Origin: Dicyema japonicum
Taxonomy: Eukaryota > Dicyemida > Rhombozoa > Dicyemidae
Reading direction: 5' to 3'
Assembly: GCA_011109175.1 (NCBI GenBank)
Contig: RDEW01000030.1
Span: 614,094-678,093, forward strand
DNA length: 64,000 nucleotides
Positions 46,561-56,773 of the stretch are shown here, piece by piece. Under the pieces are notes generated by a model. The model did no database searches and was not told where the DNA came from. It saw nothing but the letters and a program-made list of their open reading frames with translations. The stretch's first letter is position 1. The number at the start of each line of letters is the position of its first letter. A program made the translations under genes and the position numbers.

Positions 46561-46659
46561 TATCTTTATTTTTTAAATGAAGATGCTTCATCAATAAATG
46601 TTTGATAGTTTGGAAGGAACAAGAGATTCGTTAGGCATTTTATGATGGCATATTATACA

Positions 46660-47036
46660 TTCTTTTTCTTGTGTGAGTGTCCTTTTTAGACAATCCAGTT
46701 CCGCAGAGAGTATCCATTGATGACGGCGTCACTCGTCATACCCTTTCTGCATTGTAAATGCGTGGAACCTTCCACCAAATGAGCAGCAGCGAGATTCGGA
46801 CCCGTAACCTAAGCCACTTAAGCCCGACACCTAACCACTAAGCCACCCGGCATAGTGGTTACGATGCAGAAAGGGTTTGACGAGTGACGCCGTCATCAGT
46901 GGATTACTCACTGCGGAACTGGATTGTCTAGAAAGGACCCACACACAAGAAAAAAAGAAGTGAAGATCATTCCTTGGTTCTACGATTAGTTAAAATTAAC
47001 TGTTCTTTACTTAAATAAAGTGTGTGTCCTGCCTGA
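46660..47036. repeat. Head-to-head inverted pair of SINE-A copies
   Basis: A minus-strand SINE-A (46660-46853, tail lost) meets a plus-strand copy (46854-47036, head reduced to CCGGCATAGTGGTTA) at their tRNA-like ends. The body blocks TGACGGCGTCACTCGTCA and GAGTGACGCCGTCATCAGTG are complementary, so the locus can fold into a long hairpin with a loop of roughly 110 nt. Confidence 0.8.
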
Positions 47037-47139
47037 GAGGTAGCTTTCATCATATTTCTTTAGTAAAATTATAATCATAAAAAACCTTTTGTGAATATTT
47101 TTAAAAATCTCTTATGCAATTATTGTTTCTCATTATTAT

Positions 47140-47365
47140 TTATTAACCCCGGAAAGAAGTTAAAGTAAACAACTAATTAAGTGTATCCAGTTTCCACTTC
47201 TACTGAAACAGAGTCCATCCGGAATCAACATAAAGGAAAAAGACGTCTATACTTGCAGTTTTGGAAACCCCTCCAGTGGAGTGGGGTGAGTAATTGATCC
47301 TTTTTCGTGCCGGCCGGGCACTGGGCGCCACCTAGACAGGTGGATCACATGACGCTACTCTGCGG
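47140..47365 (-). repeat. SINE-B copy, truncated, inside hAT
   Basis: AACCCCGGAAAGAAGTTAAA through CCACCTAGACAGGTGGATCA to GACGCTACTC is the reverse of the SINE-B at 45592-45930. It lacks the head and ends near the right terminus of the hAT element, so the element carries inverted SINE-B copies near both ends. Confidence 0.65.
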
Positions 47366-47405
47366 AACCCTGGGGTTTCCCGGAACCCAGGTTGGGAAAC
47401 CACTG

Positions 47406-47660
47406 GTATAGGGGGTTGTTCAAGGTGACTAGGTTTTCCAGAGTGAATAGCAATTGGTTTCCCCTGGTATCTCCCGACTGATTTTTAAACCACGCTGGGT
47501 CCTTTGCATTAAGATCGCCACAAAGCAATAAGTCGTGAAATCTACGACGTCCACCTCAAAAGAACGCTTCACAACTCCGTTGCTGCCTCGGGTACAGGCC
47601 TCTGCTGAAACGGTAAAAAGCGGGTGAAGTCCTTTGCAGTCCACAACAGATCCATAACGG
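47406..47660 (-). mobile_element. LINE-K endonuclease (right half)
   Basis: The minus strand encodes LLLCGDLNAKDPAWFKNQSG then DTRGNQLLFTLENLVTLNN, the GDLNA core of APE endonucleases. The frame continues at 45267 with PLCNTKTPY once the hAT and one target copy are ignored. It belongs to the same LINE as 44150-45267. Confidence 0.82.
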
Positions 47661-47689
47661 AAAATTCAAGTGAAGGCAGCAAACCTACT

Positions 47690-48740
47690 AAGGAAATCTT
47701 CCCGTGTGGAAATCCTGCCCAGAAACTTTGAAAATATGATGGAGGCGACTAGTACAGTGCCCCTGCAAAGGACTCGAGTATGCAGACCCCCTCCATATCG
47801 GAAATCCGTAGGAACTCAGTCGGAATATCGAGAAAAGATGCGAAGACTGTTGAAGGAAGGCTGGAATCACCTGAATTTTGTTTATTTTGGATATGACGGT
47901 GGTTTTCTGGTTCAATGATAATAATAATAACGGATAGATGAGGTTGGCAAAGGTCGATCCCATTCCGGAGGGCGTCCTGTTCCAGAAGGGAGCCAATTGG
48001 CGCTGATGGGAATGGGTTCAGCCAAGCATTGCTGTGTAGGGAAAAGGCTGCCAGAATCCCAGCCCTACGGTGCAAGTCTTCCGTTTCTATAAGGGTCGAA
48101 TAAATATTTTTGTACAGAATGTTAATCCAGTTCCTCAGTAGGTGTGCATCAAGAGGGGTTTTTCCGAAAGCTACCGACCAGCTCTTCAACCCATGAGCAA
48201 TTTGCAGAAATCTGGAAGAATGGTCAGTATGAGAGAAACGCGTTGCACGATAAAGAAGACATGAATGATGGTAAGGAAATGTCCACAACAAAAGTCAGGC
48301 CGATGACCCCAAATCTGATAAGTAAGAAAGCTGCTTCAATCCAATATTGTCGAAATTTATATTCACAATCTCTTCAATATTCTTGGAGATAAGAATGTTG
48401 AAATTCTCCAGGCTTTCCGGAAAACAGGTAGCAAAAAGAGGAACGTGCCAAAACATTAACCTTGAAGGAAAAGATAATTTTTAAGAGGAAAAAATGCAGA
48501 TGTAAATCAAGTTCATGCAGATTAACGGCGGCTCTCCGAAAGTTTTTTTATTAAAAATATGAGGGATAATCTCTTTGGAAACGAGGGAGCCCAATAGAAT
48601 GAGGTGTTCCACATCGGTAATAACAGCATAAGAATGGAAGAAGAATTCCAAGACTTTTCATAACCGCCTTGGAATATTCTCCGATCATAGTATCGTCCGT
48701 CTTGGAAAATACAAACAATTGAAAGCCGTCACACACTAAC
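47690..48740 (-). mobile_element. LINE-R fragment
   Basis: From the right: DGFQLFVFSKTDDTMIGEYS, CGTPHSIGLPRFQ, then further left HTDHSSRFLQIAHGLKSW, RRAGILAAFSLHSNAWLNPF and PSAPIGSLLEQDALRNGIDL. The AWL..P....G..L...ALR..I pattern is typical of the post-RT region of R2-like elements with restriction-like endonucleases. Decayed; same family as 26360-26920. Confidence 0.65.
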
Positions 48741-49080
48741 GAGCAGCCTCATCCCCTGCCAAAGCAGAGAGAAGCGGACCAAGAGGATCAGCTTGTTGGA
48801 TCTCAGTCGATGATTAAATGAGATCATCACCAATAACGAGATGTGTTGGAGTACCGTATGCGAGGTTCGTATGTGGATAATTCTTGGGGCTCTCCTCAAA
48901 ACGGTTTCCAGAAGATGGTCCCTCCTCATTGAATTGAAAACAAAAAATCGAATATGCTCTCATTTACATAGATTTTACTTTTTATTTGGTGAATTCCAGT
49001 TTCTCTGAATTTGAGAGAATTTTATTTTACTTCACTAAGCTTCACGGGGCATATAGTTTATTTATCCCAGTCTTAGTGCT
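48741..49080. other. No gene recognised
   Basis: Short unassigned stretch between two retroelement fragments. Confidence 0.3.
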
Positions 49081-49330
49081 TAGAATGGAGATAAACGTCC
49101 CTGCAAATATAATAATGGACAGTTACTTTAACAATGAGAACAAACCATCGTTCAGAGGAAGACCCAGAGTCACTCTGCCCGTGGCTCTGAACAAGGATCT
49201 TAATGGAATTGCAAGAAAACCTAAATCTGCAGAAGACCTAAAAGATCTAAGGACAGATGCGCAAAGCAGAGGGTGATGGAGACGCCTAGTGAAGCAGATT
49301 TTGAAATTGTGGCACAAACGGGACCTTAAT
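49081..49330 (+). mobile_element. LINE-C C-terminal fragment
   Basis: MEINVPANIIMDSYF, FRGRPRVTLPVALNKDL and SAEDLKDLRTDAQSRG parallel the C-terminus at 52901-53120. The last signature differs (AQSRG instead of ARNRG). Confidence 0.7.
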
Positions 49331-49602
49331 TAACATAACGTATGAAAATGCTTTTAATAATAATAATCCCAGTCTTTTTAAGTGAAGGAAAATAATGCTT
49401 AAGAAAATGTAGCAGTCGAAAGCGGACGCTCCCAGAGATTAGTCAATTTGATAGGGTCCGGACAAGATATGACCCGTTTATGATCTGCCTGTTCCCAATA
49501 TGCACACGTGCTGTTCAACCGCTTAAGTAACAAATTAGATCTCTAGTTTAAAACCAAATTCTAAGAATGAATTAGTAACCTAATCAAAAAAAGGAAGTCA
49601 CT

Positions 49603-50724
49603 TCAAGGAAGAATAACAATTTTCCCACATGAGCCTCCGAATGTTGGATCACCTCAGAATGGGCTTCATTGGACTGAGACAGAGTAAATGAATTTCCGAC
49701 GAGAGGATTCACCATTCCTTTATCAACCAAATCATTGATCTCCTTCGTACTAACCGCAATTTCATCCTAAAATGACAAAATGAATAAACTGGCTGAGCTA
49801 CAAGCAAATACATTCCCTTCACGCTCACTTCTTTAAGCAAAATATTCCGGGGGTCAATATGAGTTGATCCACGACACCCGACAATCTGAAACCTTAAAAA
49901 ACACGTCAACGATAATTCGTCCACCATTTGAGGCAAGGAGGAGGTCGTTGGACAAATTCACATTTGCCAGACATTCAATAATAACATCAAAACTTTGTTT
50001 TCCATCCTAAAATATCATAAATAATGCTCACAAGTATCGACTGCACATATCCATCTTCTCGATGGTTGAAAACTTCCCTAACCCCGAGTTTTGAAAGAGC
50101 TTCTCTACCAGAATGTGATCCGGCGGTCCCATAGACTTCCATCCCATTAGCAATCGCTAATTCACATGTGGCCATTCCAACCTAAACCACAAATCAATAC
50201 GACTACAACCGCACCACTTGCACCATGAACAAAAACTGACTCTCCTGGCTTTGCATGTGCGCTATATTAATGTACATTAACACTACCAATGGTAAAGAGC
50301 TCTATGAGCAGAATAATATGGAATTCCAAGGGACGCTCCCTGTTCAAATGAAAGTTTGGGACTAAGTGGGAAAATTCCACTCTTTGGAGCCACACAGTAC
50401 TTAGCGTATGTCCCATGTGGAGAGGAGGCAAATAGAATGTACACACGGTCCCCAACCTGGGTTGGAAAAATTTTAATATACGTTGAATTCCGTACAATTG
50501 CTTCCCCTTTTGGCTACAATTCCGGCACCATCAATTCCAGGAGTGTACGGAAAAGGTGGCAACTTTGTATAATTTCCAGAACGAATGTATGTATCCACTG
50601 GATTTACTCCCGCAGCCTTGACTTCGATTAGAAGCTGGTCATCATTTATTTCAGGAATTGGCTTTGAAATAATGTCAATATTTCCCCCTGGCTTTGAAAC
50701 AACAGCAGCAAGCATATCCGACAT
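49603..50724 (-). CDS. CRYZ: Zeta-crystallin-like NADPH:quinone reductase
   Basis: Medium-chain reductase of the zeta-crystallin class, expected to reduce quinones by one electron with NADPH. I prefer the start at 50724 ([14 protein letters not shown]); an in-frame ATG at 50772 would add a hydrophobic/basic stretch that could be a mitochondrial leader. Motifs: [51 protein letters not shown], cofactor loop [18 protein letters not shown], created by splicing a 25-nt intron, then [10 protein letters not shown] and [19 protein letters not shown], ending HVGKIVILP at 49603. Introns are about 25 nt. The nucleotide loop has AVVG where GGVG is usual. No zinc ligands are expected in this class, and none are seen. 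Confidence 0.9.
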
Positions 50725-50854
50725 TGTACTTAGTCTTGATTTTATTGTTTTTAAAAATAAAAATCGAAACATAAAATGTCTAATTTAAATAAAAATAAAC
50801 CAAATATAAATTTGACCAATAAAAATATGATCAAAAATAACTAAATTGTACACT

Positions 50855-51415
50855 ATTGGTTGCCCGATCTATGGAGCTACCAACATTTCTGCGTTCCTTT
50901 TTAATAGCTGATGGCCTCCTACAAGCTAGTGAGGCCGGGGTTACTTAACTAACTAACTAAGTGGTGTCATGTGGCGCCATGTGGTTACTCGATTTAAAGG
51001 TTTCTCTTCCTTTCCTCCGGTTGGCGTCATTGGATTCACTTTATTCATGAGACGCTCAATGCCTGGCCGACATTCAAAAGGATCCATTTATCCATTCCAT
51101 TAGGAGACAATTTTGCTTCTTGGTGACGAGTTCTGGATTTGACCTTCAGCTCCACATACAACGCTGATTTATTCCAATTTAGCATTAAAATCCTGAAGAT
51201 GAAAAAATGGATAATCATAGTTTTCATAATCAGCCCCATCTTTGAGGATTTCCCAAATATCTTTTTCTATAGGATCACTTCTTATATAAACTACCCGCGA
51301 GAACTCCTTAGTCCTCTGGAGCACTGTGCTCATGTAAGGTTCTTGCTGGAACGCGTCAGGATCAAGGAATTAGTTAGTTTGGTTTTACCCTGGTCTTTTA
51401 AATAATTTAATTGAT
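50855..51415 (+). mobile_element. Repeat C tail and SINE-B copy
   Basis: A repeat C tail (GAGGCCGGGGTTACTTAACT) is followed from about 50946 by SINE-B: GTGGCGCCATGTGGTTACTC, GGCGTCATTGGATTCAC, CCTGGCCGACATTCAAAAGG. The 3' end is GGATCAAGGAATTAGTTAGT then TTGGTTTTACCCTGGTC. Between body and tail, 51130-51300 is extra sequence. Confidence 0.6.
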
Positions 51416-51479
51416 TAAGTACTTCTATTGATCAAAGGTAGAAGCTCATAATTAGCCAACCCAGATAACAGTGGTTAGT

Positions 51480-51610
51480 GCTTCGCTCGAGTGGCAATTA
51501 GTTTAGGGCTCGATTCCCATACCGCTACCTACCTGGTAGCTCGATTCCCATACCACTACCTATCTGGTCGAAAGATTCCGTTCTTCTCTGTGACTTCATC
51601 AAATCCTGAG
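51480..51610 (+). repeat. SINE-D head, partly duplicated
   Basis: GCTCGATTCCCATACCGCTAC then CTACCTGG is repeated as GCTCGATTCCCATACCACTAC 33 bases later. It resembles the head at 16050-16100. Confidence 0.45.
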
Positions 51611-51904
51611 TCGTCACTTAATTCGCTTCTCTCAAAAGATGCCCAATGAGACCTCTCTCAGACACTGTTTCATGTATTCCCAAATGTCGACTTTGCCTAA
51701 CAGAGTAAACTGACAAAATACTCACCCCCCTTGGAGATCGTTTCTATTTTACTTTAGCTCCTTCGAAACTTTCTAAGCGATTATGAGGATGTGTAAATGG
51801 CTCTTGAATGAAATGTTTTCAACTAACTCAACTCTACCTCTGGGTACGGAACTACTAATCCCCATACAAAAAAATGAACAAAACCAGAGGACCGCTCGAA
51901 AATT

Positions 51905-53195
51905 TGTGACCCATCATACTACTAAATTCATTACGCAAAGTCTTGGCAAACATTGTGCTTGAACGAATAAAAGGATCTGCTTACAAATACCTACTAGATA
52001 GTCAAAGTGGTTTTCGAGATGGGAGATCCACAGCTGATGCGGTCTGGAGTCACAGATGGAGATGTGCAACATATCAAAGATACCGTAACGCCACCTATAT
52101 TCTGGGAATTGACCTATCAAGAGTTTTTGATACGGTTAACATGAACAAATTAATGGGGGTACTGAGCGGATTTCTTGATGAGTAGAGTCTAAGGATGACC
52201 CGAATTTTACTTTCCAACACTGAGCTCCTTGTGAGAGTCGGAAAGACCTATTCAAGAAAATTTGAAACAAACACGGGCACTCCACAAGGAGACTCTCTTT
52301 CTCTTCTACTATTCACAATTTATTTGGAAGCCGCTATGAGGGAACTTAGACCGTTATACCAAGGAAAGACGGAAGAAGTGATCTACGCGGACGATGTAGA
52401 CCTAATTTCTGAAGACAAAGAGGTCCTGGAAAACCTATTAGAAAAAGCACCAGATGTACTAGGGAAATGGTTTCTTACTATGAATAGAGAAAACAGAACT
52501 CACAGAGATAAGAAGGATGAGTAACGTCCTAGAAGAGAAGTGGCGACAAGTAAAGAAACTCGGTTCATTTATGGGAGATAGCGAAGAAATTTTACTCTAG
52601 CCAATGCTGCGTTATATAAACTGAAGAATCTATGAAGCTCAATCAAAGAGGCATCGACACAAAAATGAGAATCCTATTATACGAATCATTCATAAAAACC
52701 CGTACTTTTATATAACGCTGGAACTTGGGCGACCTCATCACCGGATATGGAAAACTAGACTCGTTCCACAGAGGTCAGCTGAGAAAAATAACAGGAACTA
52801 CTTGGCCTACGAGAATATCGAGGAATGCTTTATATAGAGATGCAGCACTAGACCTATCAGCTTAGAAGTACTGGAATCCCGATGGAAGCTCTTCGGACAC
52901 GTGCTGAAGATGGAATTAACATCCCCACCGAACATATCTATGGAAACATACTATGTTAGTCAAGAAGGTCGCTATCGTGGAAGACCTAGAACAACACTGC
53001 CAATAGTCTTACAAAAAAACCTGGTCAATATCAAAAGAAATCTAAAAAATGCCGACGACCTGGATAACATGAGAGCCTTGGCTAGGAACAGGGGAGCATG
53101 GAAAAGGATGACATCTAACCTTGTTTCTTTTGCTGCACATGCTATAATTAGTGTGGCTCTCGTGAAGTGCTTAAATAATAATAATTATCAATCAG
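51905..53195 (+). mobile_element. LINE-C copy, RT to 3' end (best copy)
   Basis: Long frames carry SGFRDGRSTADAVWSHRWRC, LGIDLSRVFDTVNMNKLM, TNTGTPQGDSLSLLLFTIYL, EVIYADDVDLISEDKEVLEN (YADD intact), FHRGQLRKITGTTWP, WKLFGHVLKMELTSPPNIS and the end ADDLDNMRALARNRGAWKRM. One in-frame TAG near 52182 and a few frameshifts kill it. It ends TGGCTCTCGTGAAGTGCTTA and then ATAATAATAATT, the same tail motif as SINE-A. The endonuclease is missing. Confidence 0.88.
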
Positions 53196-53607
53196 CTGTA
53201 GAATTCCGTACGGTATACTTCTCCACTTATAGGAATCGGAATACAAATGGCAATAAACATATTCTAGCTTAAATATTTTAGTGCAATAGACTTACACTGG
53301 AAGCCCAACCTTTGACGAGAAACCGATATAGACTAGTATTCTGTAAACTTGGAGTTCCAATCAAGTAGTGTTTTAGTGATGAATTTTATAGTAAAACTTT
53401 GAAGGAGCCTTAGTGTTTAGTTATGGTCTCATTTCATGCGAACTTGAACTAACAATGTTGATTTTTGGTAACAAAGTTATAGTATTTAAAGATTCAACAC
53501 CTTTTGAATCCAGAAATTGATGAAAGGAGGAAAAACGTAGGGTGTTATCAGTCGGATAGTCACACAATATGAAAGATTAATTGTTATGAAATCAAACTTA
53601 GTTTTAC
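53196..53607. other. No gene recognised
   Basis: About 400 unassigned bases between LINE-C and a SINE-A. Confidence 0.3.
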
Positions 53608-53927
53608 ATATATAACTGAACCGTGTGGCTTAGTGGTTAGGTGTCGGGCTTAAGTGGCTTAGGCTACGGGTTCGAATCTCGTTGCTGTTCACCTGGTGGA
53701 AGGTTCCACGCATCTACGATGCAGAAATGGTTTGACGAGTGACGCCGTCATCAGTGAATACTCACTGCGGAACTGGATTTGTCTAGAAAGTACACTCACA
53801 CAAGAAAAAAAAGAAGTGAAGACCTAGTTCTACGATTAGTTAAAATTAACTGTTCTTTACTTAAATAAAGTGTGTGTCCTGCCTATGCGGGCTCTCGTGA
53901 AAAGGCTTTATTATTATATATAACTGA
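53608..53927 (+). mobile_element. SINE-A copy with 12-bp TSD
   Basis: Head CCGTGTGGCTTAGTGGTTAG, B box GGTTCGAATCTCGTTGCTG, tail GGGCTCTCGTGAAAAGGC (AGCTATA..ACTAT block deleted). ATATATAACTGA is duplicated at 53608-53619 and 53916-53927. Confidence 0.87.
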
Positions 53928-54309
53928 GAAATTAGCTTCGCTCACAACATTCTAGTATCTATAAAGTTTTTTCGATAGTGGAGATTTGAAGGAAATCCTC
54001 AATAGAGTCGCGGGCGTATTAAATTATTAATTTGAAGGTTGGTATCACAACCTTACTACCAATTTGTATAACTTTCTCGTCCCAGTCACACTTGCCGAGC
54101 GGACCCGAAAAACCCTGAGAGGTTCCTCAAGAAAGATAACAGCTTAGTCTGGACGGATTATCGACTAGTCCCAATTATATAGTACTTTGAAATATATGGA
54201 GCAAATCGGAGAGAGAACAGCGTAATCCCCTCCCCGAATTTATGTTTTTTCAATAATAAAGAAACCTTAAAAAGAACAAAAAAAATCTTAATAAAACACA
54301 GTTTTATAA

Positions 54310-56379
54310 TCATTTAATTACTCGAAGGGAATTGTTATGATCTGAAAGAGTGACCTTGGAGGAACACCGGCGACTACAAACCTAAAATTAGAGAAATCCC
54401 AACCAATGAGGCAAATTTAAGCGAGGAAATCATATCAGACATGTTACCAGCAGAAACATGTACAAACAATACAACTTTGCAGTTCAACGACAACACAGAT
54501 TTCATGTGCTTCACCAATTTGCAGTTTCCAAAAGCCGAGGTCTTTTTGTTCTGCACGAAGTTCAATGAAATTTTCAAATTCGGTAATTGAATTATCGATA
54601 TTTATCGTTACATTCGAACAGAGCTCAACAAATGTTAGCCTGCCGATGACCTTTTCACCAGAATCCTTAATCCCCTCCATATCTATTCTCAAACATATAT
54701 GTTTCGAATGAACATCACGTATTTTTCTCAACATCTCAGAAAACTCAAGCTAAAAGACTCCCAAACCTGCTCCTGGGAACGAATTCTAACAGCAGCAAAA
54801 CCGTCCACGTGCACAGACGTATGAAGAGGGCTTTTCCCGTAGTCCCCCAAAAGGTCAGTAATTTGAGCATCAATTCCCATAGCTGACATCGTAATGTCGT
54901 ACTAAATTGGTAAAAATGGGTACCTCCATCCTAGTTTCTTTAAGAGATTCAACCGACTGTAAATAAGGTCACCTGCAAGCCGAATCACTCCACATTGTTC
55001 CTTATTACAATCTCCCAAAAAAGTGTATGACTTTCCAGTTCCGGGTCTTCCGTATGCAACGAAACAAACTCTGTGCCCGTCCAATGAGAATCGAACAAGA
55101 TCCTTTACCTTATCAAACACAGCTGATTGTGTCACTCCAACCGAAAACACATGATCAGTCAAAAACTCTGAAATTCCATTAACATTTCGTGTGGTTTTCT
55201 ACATATTATAACTAAGAGACTCTACCACTGCTGGAAGACAAAATTCACAGAAATGTGCCGGTTATCCTTGTGGATAGTAAATATTTTGCATTTTTTCCTT
55301 ATTTTCCGGCATAAAACGACAAAAAACCTGTACATCATTCTAGGAGAGTAATTTTACTAAGTAACCTTCAATTTTTGGACTTTTTCATTGAGATATCCTA
55401 TGTGGCTGTCACCCTTGCCAATTTCAGAGTAGTAGTCATTCAATATGGAACTGTAGGTCGAAATTTGTTCATAAAGTCTATTATTTTTATCCTATGCAGT
55501 AAGGAACAAATAAACTCGTAGATTTTCTGAAGGATTCCTTAAAATTTGTCGACTGTTTTGTATTTTCAGCAATCTGTCGGAGGTTTTCTTGCTTTTTATT
55601 CGCCAAAGTAAGAATCTCGACATCTTTTTCATCACACTGTTTTTTAACCAACTCGATTTTATTTTTTAGTTCACTTGAATGTTAAAGAACTCATCTTACT
55701 TAATTTCCCGGTCAAATTCATTTGTCGATTGGTCTTCATTAGATTTGATATTCTCGGTTTCCTCTATATGCTTGTTTACCTCATCTTCCATGTCCTTTAT
55801 CCGTCCTTTGATGTCATAAGGGTTTCGGGAAAGCGACCTTGAAGACTCTACAATTAAATTAAACACAGAACTTGATGCTGTAGGTACCAAATTCTTTGCT
55901 GATACACCTAGATTGAGTAGATTGATATAACCTCCAATATTCTGCCGTAAACCCACAGTAGATGATGTTTTTGTGGGTCTTGATGACTTCTGTAGAGTTG
56001 GCAATGTCGTTGCTGATTTTGCTCTGCCGACAGTTTTCAGAGTGGTTGACGCTTTCTGACCCACTGAGCTAATCGTCGTAGGTCGTCTTGTAACAGTGGT
56101 ATTAGATTTGGGAAGATTTGATGAGACCGCAGTAGGGCGACTATTATGACTCTGTAGAGTCGATTTTTGAGATGATAAATTAGATTTGGGACGATTATTT
56201 ACCGTAGTTTCTTTAGGTAGTGATGATTTTTCGGTTGTTAAAGTTGGTTTCACGCGGTTATTTGAAGTAGTCATGGGTGATTTGTCCCTTTTTGTTATTG
56301 AGGAAACGATCCTAGGTTTTAAACAGCTCTTAAAAGTATTTTTTTATTATACTACTTTGTTCACATGAGACAAAGGCAT
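54310..56379 (-). CDS. Kinesin with C-terminal, degenerate motor
   Basis: Kinesin-14-like layout: N-terminal tail, coiled coil, motor last. ATG at 56379 (PLSHVNK) joins over a 27-nt intron to a Ser/Thr/Lys-rich basic tail (TTSNNRVKPTLTTEKSSLPK onward), of the sort that binds microtubules. Then come acidic and coiled-coil parts (RIKDMEDEVNKHIEETENIK; VKKQCDEKDVEILTLANKKQ). Motor: FLTDHVFSVGVTQSAVFDKV, DGHRVCFVAYGRPGTGKSYT (P-loop kept), KVVLFVHVSAGNMSDMISSL and KFASL. Switch I NxxSSRSH reads DVHSKH, and switch II DLAGSE reads ELCSN, so ATP hydrolysis is doubtful. The stop is at 54310 after a 22-nt intron. The exon after switch II can be joined in frame by removing 61 nt. It may act as a non-motile partner subunit; this is inference. 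Confidence 0.8.
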
Positions 56380-56459
56380 TTTGGCGGTAATTTATTTGAT
56401 TTTTTTTTAAATTTATATAATTATTATTTGACCAACATTAACAAGTTAATATTTAATAA

Positions 56460-56770
56460 TCAACAACCTCCTTTGCCTGCCTGTTCGTGAGCCTCCTCGG
56501 GCAGGTTCGATTCTGGTTGCTGAAACAACTCCGAGAGGCCTTGTCCAATTGAACCCTCTACCCATGTGGCATCTCCGGGCTCTGCTTCCTATACTCCAGT
56601 GTCAGGCTCTCTAGAGACCGCTTTAATACAGTGGACTGTAGATAGGCCTGGAGCTTCCTATCTACCCCCAACTGCTTCAGATAACCCTTGTGCTACTTTT
56701 TGCAATTCCTTCCCACGTCATTACTATTTGAATAACGAGGACCTTGCACCAAGCATCTGCCCTATTTCTT
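56460..56770 (+). repeat. Possible tRNA-like repeat fragment
   Basis: GGGCAGGTTCGATTCTGGTT contains a B-box-like GGTTCGATTC. No A box or known SINE body follows, so this may be a scrap of another SINE, or the 3' end of the LINE-R element to its right. Confidence 0.25.
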
Positions 56771-56773
56771 TTT

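Larger units (their letters stand above)
45268..47405 (-). mobile_element. hAT transposon with TIRs and 8-bp TSD
   Basis: Left end CAGTGGTTCCCAACCT (45268) and right end AGGTTGGGAAACCACTG (to 47405) are inverted repeats of the hAT CAGNGGTTCNCAACC type; GCGGAACCC recurs just inside both. Flanks GCATAGGG (45260-45267) and GTATAGGG (47406-47413) form an 8-bp target-site duplication with one mismatch, as expected for hAT. It holds a transposase remnant and several SINEs and splits a LINE-K endonuclease gene. Confidence 0.88.

Noticed and set aside
45268-47405. Long intron of a host gene
   Set aside because: TIRs, TSD and a hAT transposase remnant explain it as a transposon inside a LINE.
47749-48291. 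Host gene from a 180-codon frame
   Set aside because: The AWL..P...G.LL pattern and decayed neighbours show it is the post-RT region of LINE-R.
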